This document shows, one piece after another, positions 1 through 8,142 of a stretch of 55,386 nucleotides of DNA. The stretch's first letter is position 1. Every line of letters begins with the position of its first letter. The stretch lies in the NCBI GenBank assembly GCA_003605065.1, contig QZJM01000005.1, positions 1 through 55,386 of the forward strand. Reading direction: 5' to 3'. This stretch comes from Dethiobacter sp. (GTDB lineage: Bacteria; Bacillota; Dethiobacteria; DTU022; UBA8154). The position numbers and the translations under genes are program-made. The notes under the pieces were generated by a model. It did no database searches. It was given only the letters and a program-made list of their open reading frames with translations, and was not told where the DNA came from.

Positions 1-158
1 CAAAGAGCTATTTGTTAATTTATTGTAATAATGGTATTTCATGCTATTTTGCTAACTCTCACTTTAAAAAGCATCCTGGGGACTTTCTGAAAGTACTTAG
101 CTATAAAGTGTACTTCGTCTTCGTAGAAATATTTTCCTGCTTTCCTGATAAAAAAATT

Positions 159-824
159 CTATATATTCAGAGATTCCCAGGCAGCCTTTGCGGCGGACTG
201 TTCTGCCTCCTTCTTGCTTTTTCCCCCACCCCTGCCTATTTCTTTGTTTTCTAACTTAACCACCGCCTCAAAAGTCCTGTCATGAGGTGGCCCAAATTCT
301 GCAGTTATCTGATAAACAGGGTGTTTTCCCAACCTGGACTGGCATGACTCCTGCAGCATGGTTTTATAATCCAGTAAAGGTATATCCCCGCGTTCTACTG
401 CTTCCAGAACCGGCTTGAAAAGCTCAATTATCAAGGAACTGGCCATCAGGTAATTCAGATCTAAAAAAAGAGCACCGATAAGCGCTTCCAGGGCATCAGC
501 AAGTACTGACATTTTTTCTGAACCGCCGCTTAAAAGTTCCCCTTTCCCTAATTTTAGATATAGGCCAAGGTTTATGCTTTGGGCGATTTGTGCCAGACAT
601 TTTTCGTTTACAACATTATGGCGCATTAAAGTCAGTTTTCCCTCCGGATGACCAGGAAAAGCTTTAAAAAAATATTCAGAAATTACAAGTTCTAAGACTG
701 CATCTCCTAGAAACTCCAGTCGTTCGTTACTGCGTAAGCCTTCTGTCTCGTAAGCATAGGACGAATGAGTCAATGCCTCCTGATAAAGTGCCTCGTTTTG
801 TACCGGCCATTGAAGATGCTCCAA
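159..824 (-). CDS. rnc: Ribonuclease III
   Basis: Double-strand-specific endoribonuclease for rRNA precursor and mRNA processing, cytoplasmic. The 221-residue protein has the RNase III signature ERLEFLGDAVLEL near residues 35-47, the second acidic motif DALEALIGALFLD near 110-122, and a C-terminal dsRNA-binding domain (about 152-220) ending in the KSKKEAEQSAAKAA helix. It is the last gene visible in the fab operon, 29 bases after fabF. The start is uncertain: the TTG at 824 has no Shine-Dalgarno in front, while a good GGGAGG lies about 40 bases upstream inside fabF with no ATG, GTG or TTG in this frame between. Family identity is certain; the N-terminus is not. Confidence 0.95.
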   Translation of the reverse strand: MEHLQWPVQNEALYQEALTHSSYAYETEGLRSNERLEFLGDAVLELVISEYFFKAFPGHPEGKLTLMRHNVVNEKCLAQIAQSINLGLYLKLGKGELLSGGSEKMSVLADALEALIGALFLDLNYLMASSLIIELFKPVLEAVERGDIPLLDYKTMLQESCQSRLGKHPVYQITAEFGPPHDRTFEAVVKLENKEIGRGGGKSKKEAEQSAAKAAWESLNI

Positions 825-853
825 TAGTTTGATAGTTTCTTTATGGGATAGCG

Positions 854-2104
854 TTAACTGTTCCTCCCTTCCTGCTCGTTTTTTCTAACAACAAGACAGG
901 CATTCGTACCCCCGAAGCCAAAAGAGTTGGACATAGCCACTTTAATTTCCTTTGTTATTACTTTATTAGGCACATAAAACAAATCACAATCAGGGTCCTC
1001 ATACTCATAGTTAATAGTTGGAGGAACAATACTATACTGCATACTTAGCAGAGTGGCAACCATTTCTACTCCTCCGGCAGCGCCCAGCAAGTGCCCGAGC
1101 ATTGATTTGGTAGAGCTGATAGGCACACGGTAGGCATGTTCGTTAAAAAGCCTTTTAATAGCCAGAGTTTCAATTTTATCGTTATATTCAGTAGAAGTCC
1201 CATGAGCATTAATATAGTCCACATCTGCCGGCGAAAGACCGGCGTTTTTTAAAGCCCTTTCCATACAAAGGTAGGCCCCCTGTCCTTCCGGATCAGGAGC
1301 TGTTACATGGTAACCGTCACCGGACATGCCATAGCCGACAATTTCTCCGTAAATAAAGGCTTTTCTTTTCAGGGCATGTTCCATCGTTTCCAAAACTAGA
1401 ATACCGGCACCTTCTCCCATAACAAACCCGTCACGTTTCTGGTCAAAAGGCCGGGAAGCTTTTTCGGGCATTTCGTTACAGGTAGACATGGCCCGGGCTG
1501 CACAGAAACCGGCAAAAGCTATGAAGGTTACAGGAGCTTCGGCTCCTCCGGCAATCATAACATCTGCTTCCCCTCTTTGCAAAATACGAAAAGCTTCACC
1601 GATAGCATGAGTCCCGCTGGCACAGGCAGTTACAGTAGTTGAATTGGGACCTTTAAGGCCGTATACTATGGAAATATAGCCGGAGGCCATATTGGCAATA
1701 AGCATAGGAACCAGAAAAGGACTTATACGGCGGGGTCCTTTTTCAAGTAGAATTTTAAATTGTTTCTCTATGGTATCCAGGCCTCCAATGCCGGAACCAA
1801 CAATTACACCTATCTTTTCTTTATCTTCATTCTCCAGATCCAGCGCTGCATCTTCTATAGCCATTTTCGCCGCTGCTTGAGCAAATTGGGTAAAGCGATC
1901 CGTTTTTTTCACATCTCGCTTTTCCATGAAGCATTGAGGATCGAAATCATCGATTACCGCCGCAATATAGGTGGGAAAATCACGAAAACGGTCAATAACT
2001 TTAACACCGCTTTTTCCTTTTTTCAGGTTTTCCCAGTATGCTTCTTTTCCGATACCAATAGGGGTAACAACACCGATTCCTGTAACAACCACTTTTTTAT
2101 CCAC
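854..2104 (-). CDS. fabF: 3-oxoacyl-[acyl-carrier-protein] synthase II (FabF)
   Basis: Condensing enzyme that elongates acyl-ACP with malonyl-ACP in type II fatty-acid synthesis. The nucleophile Cys sits in TVTACASGTHAIGEA, the first active-site His in NAHGTSTEYND and the second in MLGHLLGAAGG; length is normal for FabF. The reading frame is open to a GTG at 2113, but that codon lies inside the ribosome binding site. GAGGTGA sits 5 bases before the GTG at 2102-2104, so I start the protein there (first residues MDKKVVVTGIG). It lies between acpP and rnc, separated from acpP by a hairpin. Confidence 0.96.
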   Translation of the reverse strand: MDKKVVVTGIGVVTPIGIGKEAYWENLKKGKSGVKVIDRFRDFPTYIAAVIDDFDPQCFMEKRDVKKTDRFTQFAQAAAKMAIEDAALDLENEDKEKIGVIVGSGIGGLDTIEKQFKILLEKGPRRISPFLVPMLIANMASGYISIVYGLKGPNSTTVTACASGTHAIGEAFRILQRGEADVMIAGGAEAPVTFIAFAGFCAARAMSTCNEMPEKASRPFDQKRDGFVMGEGAGILVLETMEHALKRKAFIYGEIVGYGMSGDGYHVTAPDPEGQGAYLCMERALKNAGLSPADVDYINAHGTSTEYNDKIETLAIKRLFNEHAYRVPISSTKSMLGHLLGAAGGVEMVATLLSMQYSIVPPTINYEYEDPDCDLFYVPNKVITKEIKVAMSNSFGFGGTNACLVVRKNEQEGRNS

Positions 2105-2145
2105 TCGCTTCACCTCTCTTAGCAGAACATCTCTATACTAAATTT

Positions 2146-2172
2146 GAAGCCCCGCTAAAGAAGCAGGGCTTC
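2146..2172 (-). promoter_or_regulatory. Intercistronic RNA hairpin between acpP and fabF
   Basis: An 11-base-pair stem (2146-2156 with 2162-2172) and 5-base loop. As DNA the arms have one mismatch, but in minus-strand RNA that position is a G-U wobble, so the stem is complete. It is not followed by a T-run in the direction of transcription, so it looks like a processing or stability element rather than a terminator. Weak termination cannot be excluded. Confidence 0.55.
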
Positions 2173-2195
2173 TTTATGTCTTATCCTGTCAATCC

Positions 2196-2423
2196 TTAGA
2201 TGTTCTGTTCTATGTAACTAATTATGTCGGCAACAGTTTTAATGTTCTCAACCGCTTCATCAGCGATCTCCAGGTCAAATTCTTCCTCAAGAGCCATGAC
2301 CAGTTCTACCACGTCCAGTGAATCGGCATCGATATCTTCAAAGGTAGTTTCCAGGGTTATCTTGTCTTCATCTATATCCAGTTGTTCTGCAATCAGGGAT
2401 CTGACCTTTTCAAAAATATCCAA
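2196..2423 (-). CDS. acpP: Acyl carrier protein
   Basis: Small acidic cytoplasmic carrier (75 residues) on which fatty acids are built. The phosphopantetheine attachment serine is Ser35 in the [12 protein letters not shown] motif, followed by the usual acidic helix. Start is TTG at 2421-2423 with GGGAGGTGA 6 bases upstream. It sits between fabG and fabF, so enzymes and carrier are co-transcribed; the hairpin just downstream may help set its level apart from fabF. Confidence 0.98.
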   Translation of the reverse strand: MDIFEKVRSLIAEQLDIDEDKITLETTFEDIDADSLDVVELVMALEEEFDLEIADEAVENIKTVADIISYIEQNI

Positions 2424-2461
2424 CTAAATTCACCTCCCTCCAGCACCCGTCAGGTTTCAAA

Positions 2462-3205
2462 TTACAAAGAAAGTCCTCCATCGAGCATTATTACTGAGCC
2501 AGTTATATAGTTCGCGCCCTCAGCCAAAAATAAAACTGCTTCCGCCACTTCCTCAGGTCTCCCGAACCTTTCCAGAGCGATGCGGGGTAGGACTATTTCT
2601 TTTAATTGCTGTGGCAAATTTTCCGTCATATCCGTTTCGATAAAACCTGGAGCAACGACATTAACTGTAATCCCTCTTTTACCCAGTTCTTTGGCCAGAG
2701 ATTTGGTAAAAGCGATAACTCCGGCTTTCGCAGCTGCATAATTGGCCTGCCCGCTGTTTCCAACCACACCGGCAATAGAAGCAATATTAATTATTTTACC
2801 GCCGCTTTTTTGTTTTAAAAAGGGCCTTAAAACAGCCTTACAACAGTTAAAAACCCCTTTAAGATTGGTATCCATAACCACCTCCCAATCTTCGGTTTTC
2901 ATTAAAGCTAGAATGTTATCCCTGCGTACGCCTGCATTATTTATAAGTATATCAATTCTGCCAAAATGATCAAGGGTGGCTTTAACCATTTTTTCACATT
3001 CCTGTAATTGTGTTACGTCTGCCTTGTAGAGCAAGCCTTCTGCACCGAGTTCTCTGACTTCCTGCAAAACACCCTCAGCAGCGTCCTCCCGCCTCTGGAA
3101 ATTGATAACCACTGCTGCTCCGGTTCTGGCTAAAGCAAGGACAATCTCCCGCCCTATTCCTCTGGACCCCCCTGTTACCAAAGCTACCTTTCCCTTTAGA
3201 GTCAA
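2462..3205 (-). CDS. fabG: 3-oxoacyl-[acyl-carrier-protein] reductase
   Basis: NADPH-dependent short-chain dehydrogenase that reduces 3-oxoacyl-ACP. Visible are the cofactor motif TGGSRGIG (residues about 11-18), the NNAG motif, and the catalytic Ser-Tyr-Lys set in INIASIAGVVGNSGQANYAAAKAG. 247 residues, normal for FabG. The TTG start overlaps the fabD stop codon in a TTGA junction, which points to translational coupling; GGAGGAGGTG precedes it. Confidence 0.97.
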   Translation of the reverse strand: MTLKGKVALVTGGSRGIGREIVLALARTGAAVVINFQRREDAAEGVLQEVRELGAEGLLYKADVTQLQECEKMVKATLDHFGRIDILINNAGVRRDNILALMKTEDWEVVMDTNLKGVFNCCKAVLRPFLKQKSGGKIINIASIAGVVGNSGQANYAAAKAGVIAFTKSLAKELGKRGITVNVVAPGFIETDMTENLPQQLKEIVLPRIALERFGRPEEVAEAVLFLAEGANYITGSVIMLDGGLSL

Positions 3206-4143
3206 GTTTGCACCTCCTCCATGATTTTCAACAGCCTGTAAAGTGTCAGCTTGTCTTCAACATGGATGGCCTGGACATCCTTATTAATCTTTTTCATAAA
3301 TCCCGTAAGTACCCGACCGGGTCCGGTTTCAATAAACAAATCATACCCGTCATGGAGTAAAAGGTTCATGGAATCATCCCAAAAAACAGGGCTGTATGAC
3401 TGTTTCACCAGCGATTCTCTGATGTCCTCCGGATCACTTAAATAACTGGCACTTGCATTTGCTACAAAGGGAAAAGCGGGTGCTTTCAACGGTATATTTT
3501 TTAGAAGAGAAACCATTTTTTCTTTAACAGGTAACAACAACCTGCAGTGAAAAGGTACGCTTACGGAAAGCATTATAGCCCTGGCTTTTTTCCCCCTGGC
3601 CAACCTGCATACTTCTTCTAACGCTTCTTTATGACCGGCAATTACTATTTGTTCAGGACAGTTATAATTTACCGGTTCAACGTGACCAAAAGACAGACTT
3701 TTTTCACACAAAAAACTAACTTCATCAGGCCCCAGGCCCAGAATTGCAGCCATCCCCCCTTCTCCCAAGGGAACAATCTCCTGCATAAATTGTGCCCTTT
3801 TTTGCACCAGAACAAGGGCATCACTGAAACCCAGCACTCCGGCACATACCAATGCACTGTACTCTCCCAGGCTTAGCCCTGCCACAGCATCCGGATTTAT
3901 ACCCTCTTCCCGCAAAACTGAAAGGATAGCTGTACTGGTCATTAAAACCGCAGGCTGGGTTATCTCCGTCTTCCTGAGTTCATTATCATCTCCCTGGAAA
4001 ACTACCTGGCTTAATTTATAGCCTAGTGTTTCATCAGCCTCCAGAAATATAGACCTGGCGCTGGGATAGCTATCTGCCAAATCCTTGCCCATTCCCACGT
4101 ACTGCGCACCCTGGCCAGGAAAAAGGAAAGCACATTTTGTCAT
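3202..4143 (-). CDS. fabD: Malonyl-CoA:ACP transacylase
   Basis: Transfers malonyl from CoA to ACP, making the extender unit for FabH and FabF. The N-terminal FPGQGAQYVGMGK motif, the nucleophile motif AGLSLGEYSALVCAG (the GLSLGE form is usual in Firmicutes) and the active-site His in VPFHCRLL are all present. 313 residues, ATG start with AGGAGGGT upstream. Next to fabH (15-base gap) and overlapping fabG by 4 bases. Confidence 0.97.
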   Translation of the reverse strand: MTKCAFLFPGQGAQYVGMGKDLADSYPSARSIFLEADETLGYKLSQVVFQGDDNELRKTEITQPAVLMTSTAILSVLREEGINPDAVAGLSLGEYSALVCAGVLGFSDALVLVQKRAQFMQEIVPLGEGGMAAILGLGPDEVSFLCEKSLSFGHVEPVNYNCPEQIVIAGHKEALEEVCRLARGKKARAIMLSVSVPFHCRLLLPVKEKMVSLLKNIPLKAPAFPFVANASASYLSDPEDIRESLVKQSYSPVFWDDSMNLLLHDGYDLFIETGPGRVLTGFMKKINKDVQAIHVEDKLTLYRLLKIMEEVQT

Positions 4144-4158
4144 AAATACCCTCCTAAT

Positions 4159-5148
4159 TTACCACTTTAAAACAGCAGCACCCCAGGTAAGCCCCGCGCC
4201 AAACGACACCAGCGCAATCAGGTCGCCAGCTTTAAATTTTCCTTCCTCCACCGCTTCATCAAGTACCACAGGAATAGAAGCCGAAGACATATTACCATAA
4301 CGGTTGATATTAATCAGAACCTGTTCTGGTTTTAAACCCATCTTTTTATAAGCCAAGTTAATAATACGTTCGTTAGCCTGGTGCGGTACCAGGTAATCCA
4401 ATTCACCGGATGTTTTTCCACACATTTCCAGCACCTGCAGCGTAGAGTCAATCATAACTGTTACGGCAAATTTAAAAACCTCCGGGCCGTTCATTTTTAT
4501 GAAGTGCATCCTCTCTTCAACAGTCCGCAAAGTTGCCGGGTAACGGGTACCCCCGGCGGGAATATAAAGTAAGCCTGCTTTAGTACCGTCTGAAAACATC
4601 TTGCTGGCCAGTATCCCACGGTCACCTTCTACCTTTCCCATCACCACAGCTCCGGCACCATCACCGAAAAGGACACAGGTATTCCGATCCTGCCAATCCA
4701 CAATAGGAGAAAGAATATCAGCTCCTATAAGAAGAACATTTTTGGCAGTTCCGTTTTTAATATACTGCTCCGCCACACTTAAACCATAAAGAAAACCGGT
4801 ACATCCTGCCACAAGATCAAAAGCAGCAGCGGTATAGGCATTAAGCCTGGCCTGAACCAGGCAAGCCGTAGAAGGCAAGGTCTGGTCCGGCGTTACCGTG
4901 GCCACAATGAGCAAATCGATATCTTCGGGCCTTAAATTGGCTCTTTCCAAAGCTATACGAGAAGCCGTTACCGAAAGTTCAGAGTTAGTTTCATCATTAG
5001 TTATTACCCGTCTTTCTTCGATACCTGTCCTGGCCCTGATCCACTGATCGCTGGTTTCCACAATCTCTTCCAGATCAAAATTTGTGATACGGCTTACAGG
5101 CAGTGCTCTTCCTGTGGAAATAATACCGACTGCATTTCCAGATCCCAA
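4159..5148 (-). CDS. fabH: 3-oxoacyl-[acyl-carrier-protein] synthase III (FabH)
   Basis: Initiating condensing enzyme: joins acetyl- or branched acyl-CoA to malonyl-ACP. The Cys-His-Asn triad lies in DLVAGCTGFLYGL, VPHQANERI and NRYGNMSSASIP. 329 residues. TTG start with AGGAGG 6 bases upstream. Immediately follows plsX. Substrate preference (straight or branched primers) cannot be read from the sequence alone. Confidence 0.97.
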   Translation of the reverse strand: MGSGNAVGIISTGRALPVSRITNFDLEEIVETSDQWIRARTGIEERRVITNDETNSELSVTASRIALERANLRPEDIDLLIVATVTPDQTLPSTACLVQARLNAYTAAAFDLVAGCTGFLYGLSVAEQYIKNGTAKNVLLIGADILSPIVDWQDRNTCVLFGDGAGAVVMGKVEGDRGILASKMFSDGTKAGLLYIPAGGTRYPATLRTVEERMHFIKMNGPEVFKFAVTVMIDSTLQVLEMCGKTSGELDYLVPHQANERIINLAYKKMGLKPEQVLININRYGNMSSASIPVVLDEAVEEGKFKAGDLIALVSFGAGLTWGAAVLKW

Positions 5149-5165
5149 AGTGTTCCTCCTTTCGA

Positions 5166-6164
5166 CTAGGTGTCCTGCTTTAAGGCTTCCTCAATCTTTT
5201 GATTGGTATTTTTACTGATAAAGGGATAAACCTGCTTTAATATGGCCTGCATTATGGCTCTTTCCCTGGAGGAGCCATGACATTTAAAGCAAACACCCTT
5301 TACCCCGATTAACAATCCCCCGCCATGTTCTGATTCATCCAGACTGGAGCGTACTTTTTGAAAAACAGGAAGAAGCATGGTAGAGGCCAGCCGCGCTTTA
5401 AAATCCTTTTTAATTTCTCGTTTTAAATAAGCAAAAATATCCCTGGACATTCCCTCGATGGTTTTTAATAATACATTGCCCACAAAGCCATCACATACAA
5501 GCACATCGGTTGTGCTTTGGAAAAGTTCTTTCGCTTCTACGTTACCAACAAAGTTAGTAAGATAGCTCTTAAATAATTGATAGGCACTTTTAACCTGGGC
5601 ATTGCCCTTATTTTCTTCACTGCCAATATTTAAAAGAGCAATCCGGGGGTTTTCTTTTCCCAGCATTTCCCGGGCATATATTTTCCCCATCATGGCATAC
5701 TGCAATAAATGCTCGGGCTTAGCATCCATATTTGCTCCGATATCCAGCAATACGGTTCCTTTCCCTTCGAATGTGGGTATTACCGTAAGCAGCGCAGGAC
5801 GTTTGATTCCGCTGATTCTTTCTAGAAAAAGCAGCCCCCCGCCCATAAGGGCACCAGTATTACCGGCACTTATTACAGCATCGGCTTCACCTTGACGAAC
5901 CAGGTGCATAGCGGTTATCATGGAGGACTTTTTCTTGGAACGTATAGCCAGACCCGGGTCTTCATCATTACTGATTACTTCTTCCGCATTTATAATTTTA
6001 ATCCGGGGGGAACTTACTTCTGTACCCATACTTTTATTTATTGCTTCGCGGGAGCCGACCAGTAAAATTTCCAGGTCTTCGGCCCTGTTAACAGCAGAAA
6101 TTACCCCTTTTACTATTTCTGCCGGTGCATAATCACCCCCCATTGCATCTACAGCCACACGCAT
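5166..6164 (-). CDS. plsX: Phosphate acyltransferase PlsX
   Basis: Converts acyl-ACP to acyl-phosphate for phospholipid synthesis with PlsY/PlsC, so it joins fatty-acid synthesis to membrane lipid assembly. The N-terminus MRVAVDAMGGDYAP is diagnostic. The frame is open to an ATG at 6176, but that ATG abuts the GGGAG binding site; the ATG at 6162-6164 (or GTG at 6165-6167) gives proper spacing and the usual N-terminus. No fapR gene lies upstream; rpmF is the neighbour, 96 bases away. Confidence 0.96.
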   Translation of the reverse strand: MRVAVDAMGGDYAPAEIVKGVISAVNRAEDLEILLVGSREAINKSMGTEVSSPRIKIINAEEVISNDEDPGLAIRSKKKSSMITAMHLVRQGEADAVISAGNTGALMGGGLLFLERISGIKRPALLTVIPTFEGKGTVLLDIGANMDAKPEHLLQYAMMGKIYAREMLGKENPRIALLNIGSEENKGNAQVKSAYQLFKSYLTNFVGNVEAKELFQSTTDVLVCDGFVGNVLLKTIEGMSRDIFAYLKREIKKDFKARLASTMLLPVFQKVRSSLDESEHGGGLLIGVKGVCFKCHGSSRERAIMQAILKQVYPFISKNTNQKIEEALKQDT

Positions 6165-6260
6165 CACATTCCACATCTCCCTTTAAAACAAAAATTACAT
6201 TAAATAAAATAAACCCCGGGTAAACTGCCGGAGCAGAACCCAGGTATACAAAAAAGCACC

Positions 6261-6431
6261 CTATTTGACAACTTCTTTCCCTTTGTAATACCCGCAATGG
6301 GGACAAATTCGATGGGGCAATTTAACTTCGTGGCACTGCGGACACTTAGAAAATCCAGGCATAACCAATTTCCAGTTGGCTCTCCTTTTGTCTCTTCTTG
6401 TCTTGGATGTTCTTCTTTTAGGTACTGCCAA
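6261..6431 (-). CDS. rpmF: Ribosomal protein bL32
   Basis: 56-residue large-subunit protein that I translated by hand. It begins [19 protein letters not shown], the family signature, and ends with a four-cysteine zinc ribbon (CPQC ... CPHC). The start is TTG at 6429-6431, with GGAGG about 13 bases upstream. A longer frame on the same strand over this stretch is only a frame shadow. The rpmF-plsX junction is widely conserved and links ribosome and lipid synthesis. Confidence 0.95.
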   Translation of the reverse strand: MAVPKRRTSKTRRDKRRANWKLVMPGFSKCPQCHEVKLPHRICPHCGYYKGKEVVK

Positions 6432-6565
6432 GAACAAACACCTCCTTCCGCAAATTCCATTTTAACATCTCTTTAAGCAGCGGTACTTTCCGGCCCTTTT
6501 TATACTATAATTATGAGTATATAATAACCTTTATCCATCAAAATAATAATGCCTGTTTCATACCT

Positions 6566-7084
6566 TTACAAATTTCCCCTCATCTTCTCCAGAACATCCC
6601 AGCGGGGATTAACACTTTCCTGTACACATTGGCATTGTTCCCTGTTTTTGTTAACCCCACAGACAGGGCAAAGGCCCTGGCAATCGTTCTGGCATAGAAT
6701 TTTCAGGGGTTGAGACATAAAAAATGATTGGCGAAAATATTCGGTTAAATCGAGCAACTCTCCTTTAAAAACAAACTTTTCACCTTTTTCCAGCTCCAAT
6801 CCTCTGTCAAATTCTTTCATTTCAGCAGGACCTTTCAAATGAATAAATTCTTCATAAAAGTTTTCTTTTAAGCGGTAGGTAGATTTTTCCAGGCAACGGC
6901 TGCATCCTCCCTCCAAATCTACCTGCCACTCCCCTTTTACCAGTACCCGGTTCGCTGTATAAGCGGCCTGAAGCTTGACATCCAGTACGGCATTTTTGCC
7001 ATTGTTAATCTCCAGTTTAATGGAACCATTAAAAGGGAAAAACTTACCTTCTTCCTTTTTCAGATCGGAGATATAAAGCCTCAT
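6566..7084 (-). CDS. DUF177 (YceD-like) protein
   Basis: 172-residue member of the YceD/DUF177 family, nearly always encoded just before rpmF; bacterial and plant relatives are linked to 23S rRNA accumulation. Visible are a CSRC pair near residue 82 and a cysteine-rich C-terminal stretch (CQNDCQGLCPVCG ... CQC), likely metal-binding. It is the first gene of the fab operon, with the near-consensus promoter 30-60 bases upstream. Family assignment is solid; the molecular role is not settled. Confidence 0.9.
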   Translation of the reverse strand: MRLYISDLKKEEGKFFPFNGSIKLEINNGKNAVLDVKLQAAYTANRVLVKGEWQVDLEGGCSRCLEKSTYRLKENFYEEFIHLKGPAEMKEFDRGLELEKGEKFVFKGELLDLTEYFRQSFFMSQPLKILCQNDCQGLCPVCGVNKNREQCQCVQESVNPRWDVLEKMRGNL

Positions 7085-7111
7085 TTTACCATCCCTCCGA
7101 AACTAAGCCTA

Positions 7112-7141
7112 ATTATATATGAGGGTTAACTTTTTTGTCAA
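7112..7141 (-). promoter_or_regulatory. Sigma-A-type promoter of the DUF177-rpmF-fab operon
   Basis: Minus-strand TTGACA (7136-7141) and TATAAT (7112-7117), both perfect consensus hexamers, separated by 18 bases and lying about 30 bases before the first gene. I see no FapR-type palindrome around it, so this may be a strong constitutive promoter. Confidence 0.8.
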
Positions 7142-7166
7142 GAATTAACGTTACGGCAAAATTTAA

Positions 7167-7188
7167 AAGACCTCCAGCCGGAGGTCTT
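7167..7188 (-). terminator. Rho-independent terminator after the YkuS-like gene
   Basis: Perfect 9-base stem AAGACCTCC / GGAGGTCTT with a 4-base loop, followed on the minus strand by TTAAATTTTG. It lies 27 bases past the stop at 7215 and just upstream of the fab promoter, so it isolates the two units. Confidence 0.8.
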
Positions 7189-7214
7189 CGGGATTTCCAG
7201 ATCTGGACAATATC

Positions 7215-7472
7215 TCAAGCCAGGCGTCCTCTTCTTTTGATCTCCGCCGAAATCTCCTCGTCAGTCAGGCCGTGAGCATTAATAACCGGGACTGCCGCGC
7301 TGATATTTTGCATGCCCAAAAAATTTACATCAGTTCCTGAAACCACTATGGCCGTAATCCCCTCTCCTTCCCGGTTGATAGCTTTATCATCAAGGTCGAC
7401 AACTCTCATACCTTCGTCGAGTAAAAATTCTTTGAGGTGGGAAAGGGTGGGACTTACTGCGACTTTAATCAT
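7215..7472 (-). CDS. YkuS-like (UPF0180) family protein
   Basis: Small protein of about 85 residues starting MIKVAVSPTLSHLKEFL, resembling the UPF0180/YkuS family: an N-terminal segment, a VVDLDD stretch, then a GITAIVVSGTDVNFLGMQN core. The frame is open to 7511, but AGAGGAG lies 11 bases before the ATG at 7470-7472, which I prefer. It is monocistronic, with a terminator right behind. No biochemical role is established for the family that I can state. Confidence 0.7.
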   Translation of the reverse strand: MIKVAVSPTLSHLKEFLLDEGMRVVDLDDKAINREGEGITAIVVSGTDVNFLGMQNISAAVPVINAHGLTDEEISAEIKRRGRLA

Positions 7473-7540
7473 AGAAGCATGCACTCCTCTTTTTCTTTTA
7501 TCTTTCCCCACCTGATAATTAATATGTGGAAATAAGTTTT

Positions 7541-7945
7541 TCAGTACGTAACACCATCCACTCCATCCGGCTTTTTATCACTAAAGGAAACAATGATCCG
7601 GTTTGGAACGCAGACAATACTCTGGTAGTTACGGCTTATCCATCCTGTATGAGAGCAAATTCCCCGGGGGCAGAGTTCATGGCTTATGGGAAGCATGCGT
7701 ACTCTCCCTCCGCTGATTTCCAGAACAGCAAGATGTTCTTTATTTTCTCCAAAGGGGAAACTGACAGTCTGCTCCGTTTCATCGTTAAAAGAAAGTTCCA
7801 TGATAAACTCGTTATTAACATGTACGCTAATATACTTTTGCTCTACTGCGGCATCAAGCTGGAAATTTAACAGAAAAACCACCAGGCTCACAGCGAGAAC
7901 AAAAGTAATAAAAAATTTATCGTAACCAGTCAGTTTAATTTTCAT
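7541..7945 (-). CDS. NusG domain II-containing membrane protein
   Basis: About 134 residues. One N-terminal membrane segment (FFITFVLAVSLVVFLLNF) precedes an extracytoplasmic beta domain with the family pattern CPRGICSHTGWI ... SIVCVPNRIIV. The family (NusG_II) is common in Clostridia, often near gx/rnf or polyprenyl genes, but has no firm function. The ATG at 7943-7945 follows an AGGA element. Divergent from the acyl-CoA ligase. Its cysteines (CP.GIC and VC) could be redox-active; that is inference. Confidence 0.75.
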   Translation of the reverse strand: MKIKLTGYDKFFITFVLAVSLVVFLLNFQLDAAVEQKYISVHVNNEFIMELSFNDETEQTVSFPFGENKEHLAVLEISGGRVRMLPISHELCPRGICSHTGWISRNYQSIVCVPNRIIVSFSDKKPDGVDGVTY

Positions 7946-8033
7946 TAAAACCACATCCTGTTAAAATAAGTTTATTACATCTATTCCCTAACTATTATAT
8001 CACAGCCGGCAACCCCTTTAAAATTTAATTATA

Positions 8034-8062
8034 TTGATAATTGAGACACTTTCTATTATAAT
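8034..8062 (+). promoter_or_regulatory. Sigma-A-type promoter of the acyl-CoA ligase gene
   Basis: TTGATA (8034-8039), a 17-base spacer and TATAAT (8057-8062), which would start RNA near 8069 and leave a leader of about 75 bases. The surroundings are very AT-rich. Confidence 0.75.
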
Positions 8063-8142
8063 ATAAATAAAATTATACTTGCCTGAAACACGAAAGTAAA
8101 CTTAAAGCGCTCTAAAAAAAACAAAAAAGGAGGTAGTAATCA

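Noticed and set aside
12..254. 80-codon plus-strand frame at the left edge
   Set aside because: Low-complexity, no binding site, antisense to rnc; bases 1-158 show no gene that I can support.
6200..6460. 86-codon minus-strand frame over rpmF
   Set aside because: It is a frame shadow; the hand-translated bL32 in another frame is unmistakable.
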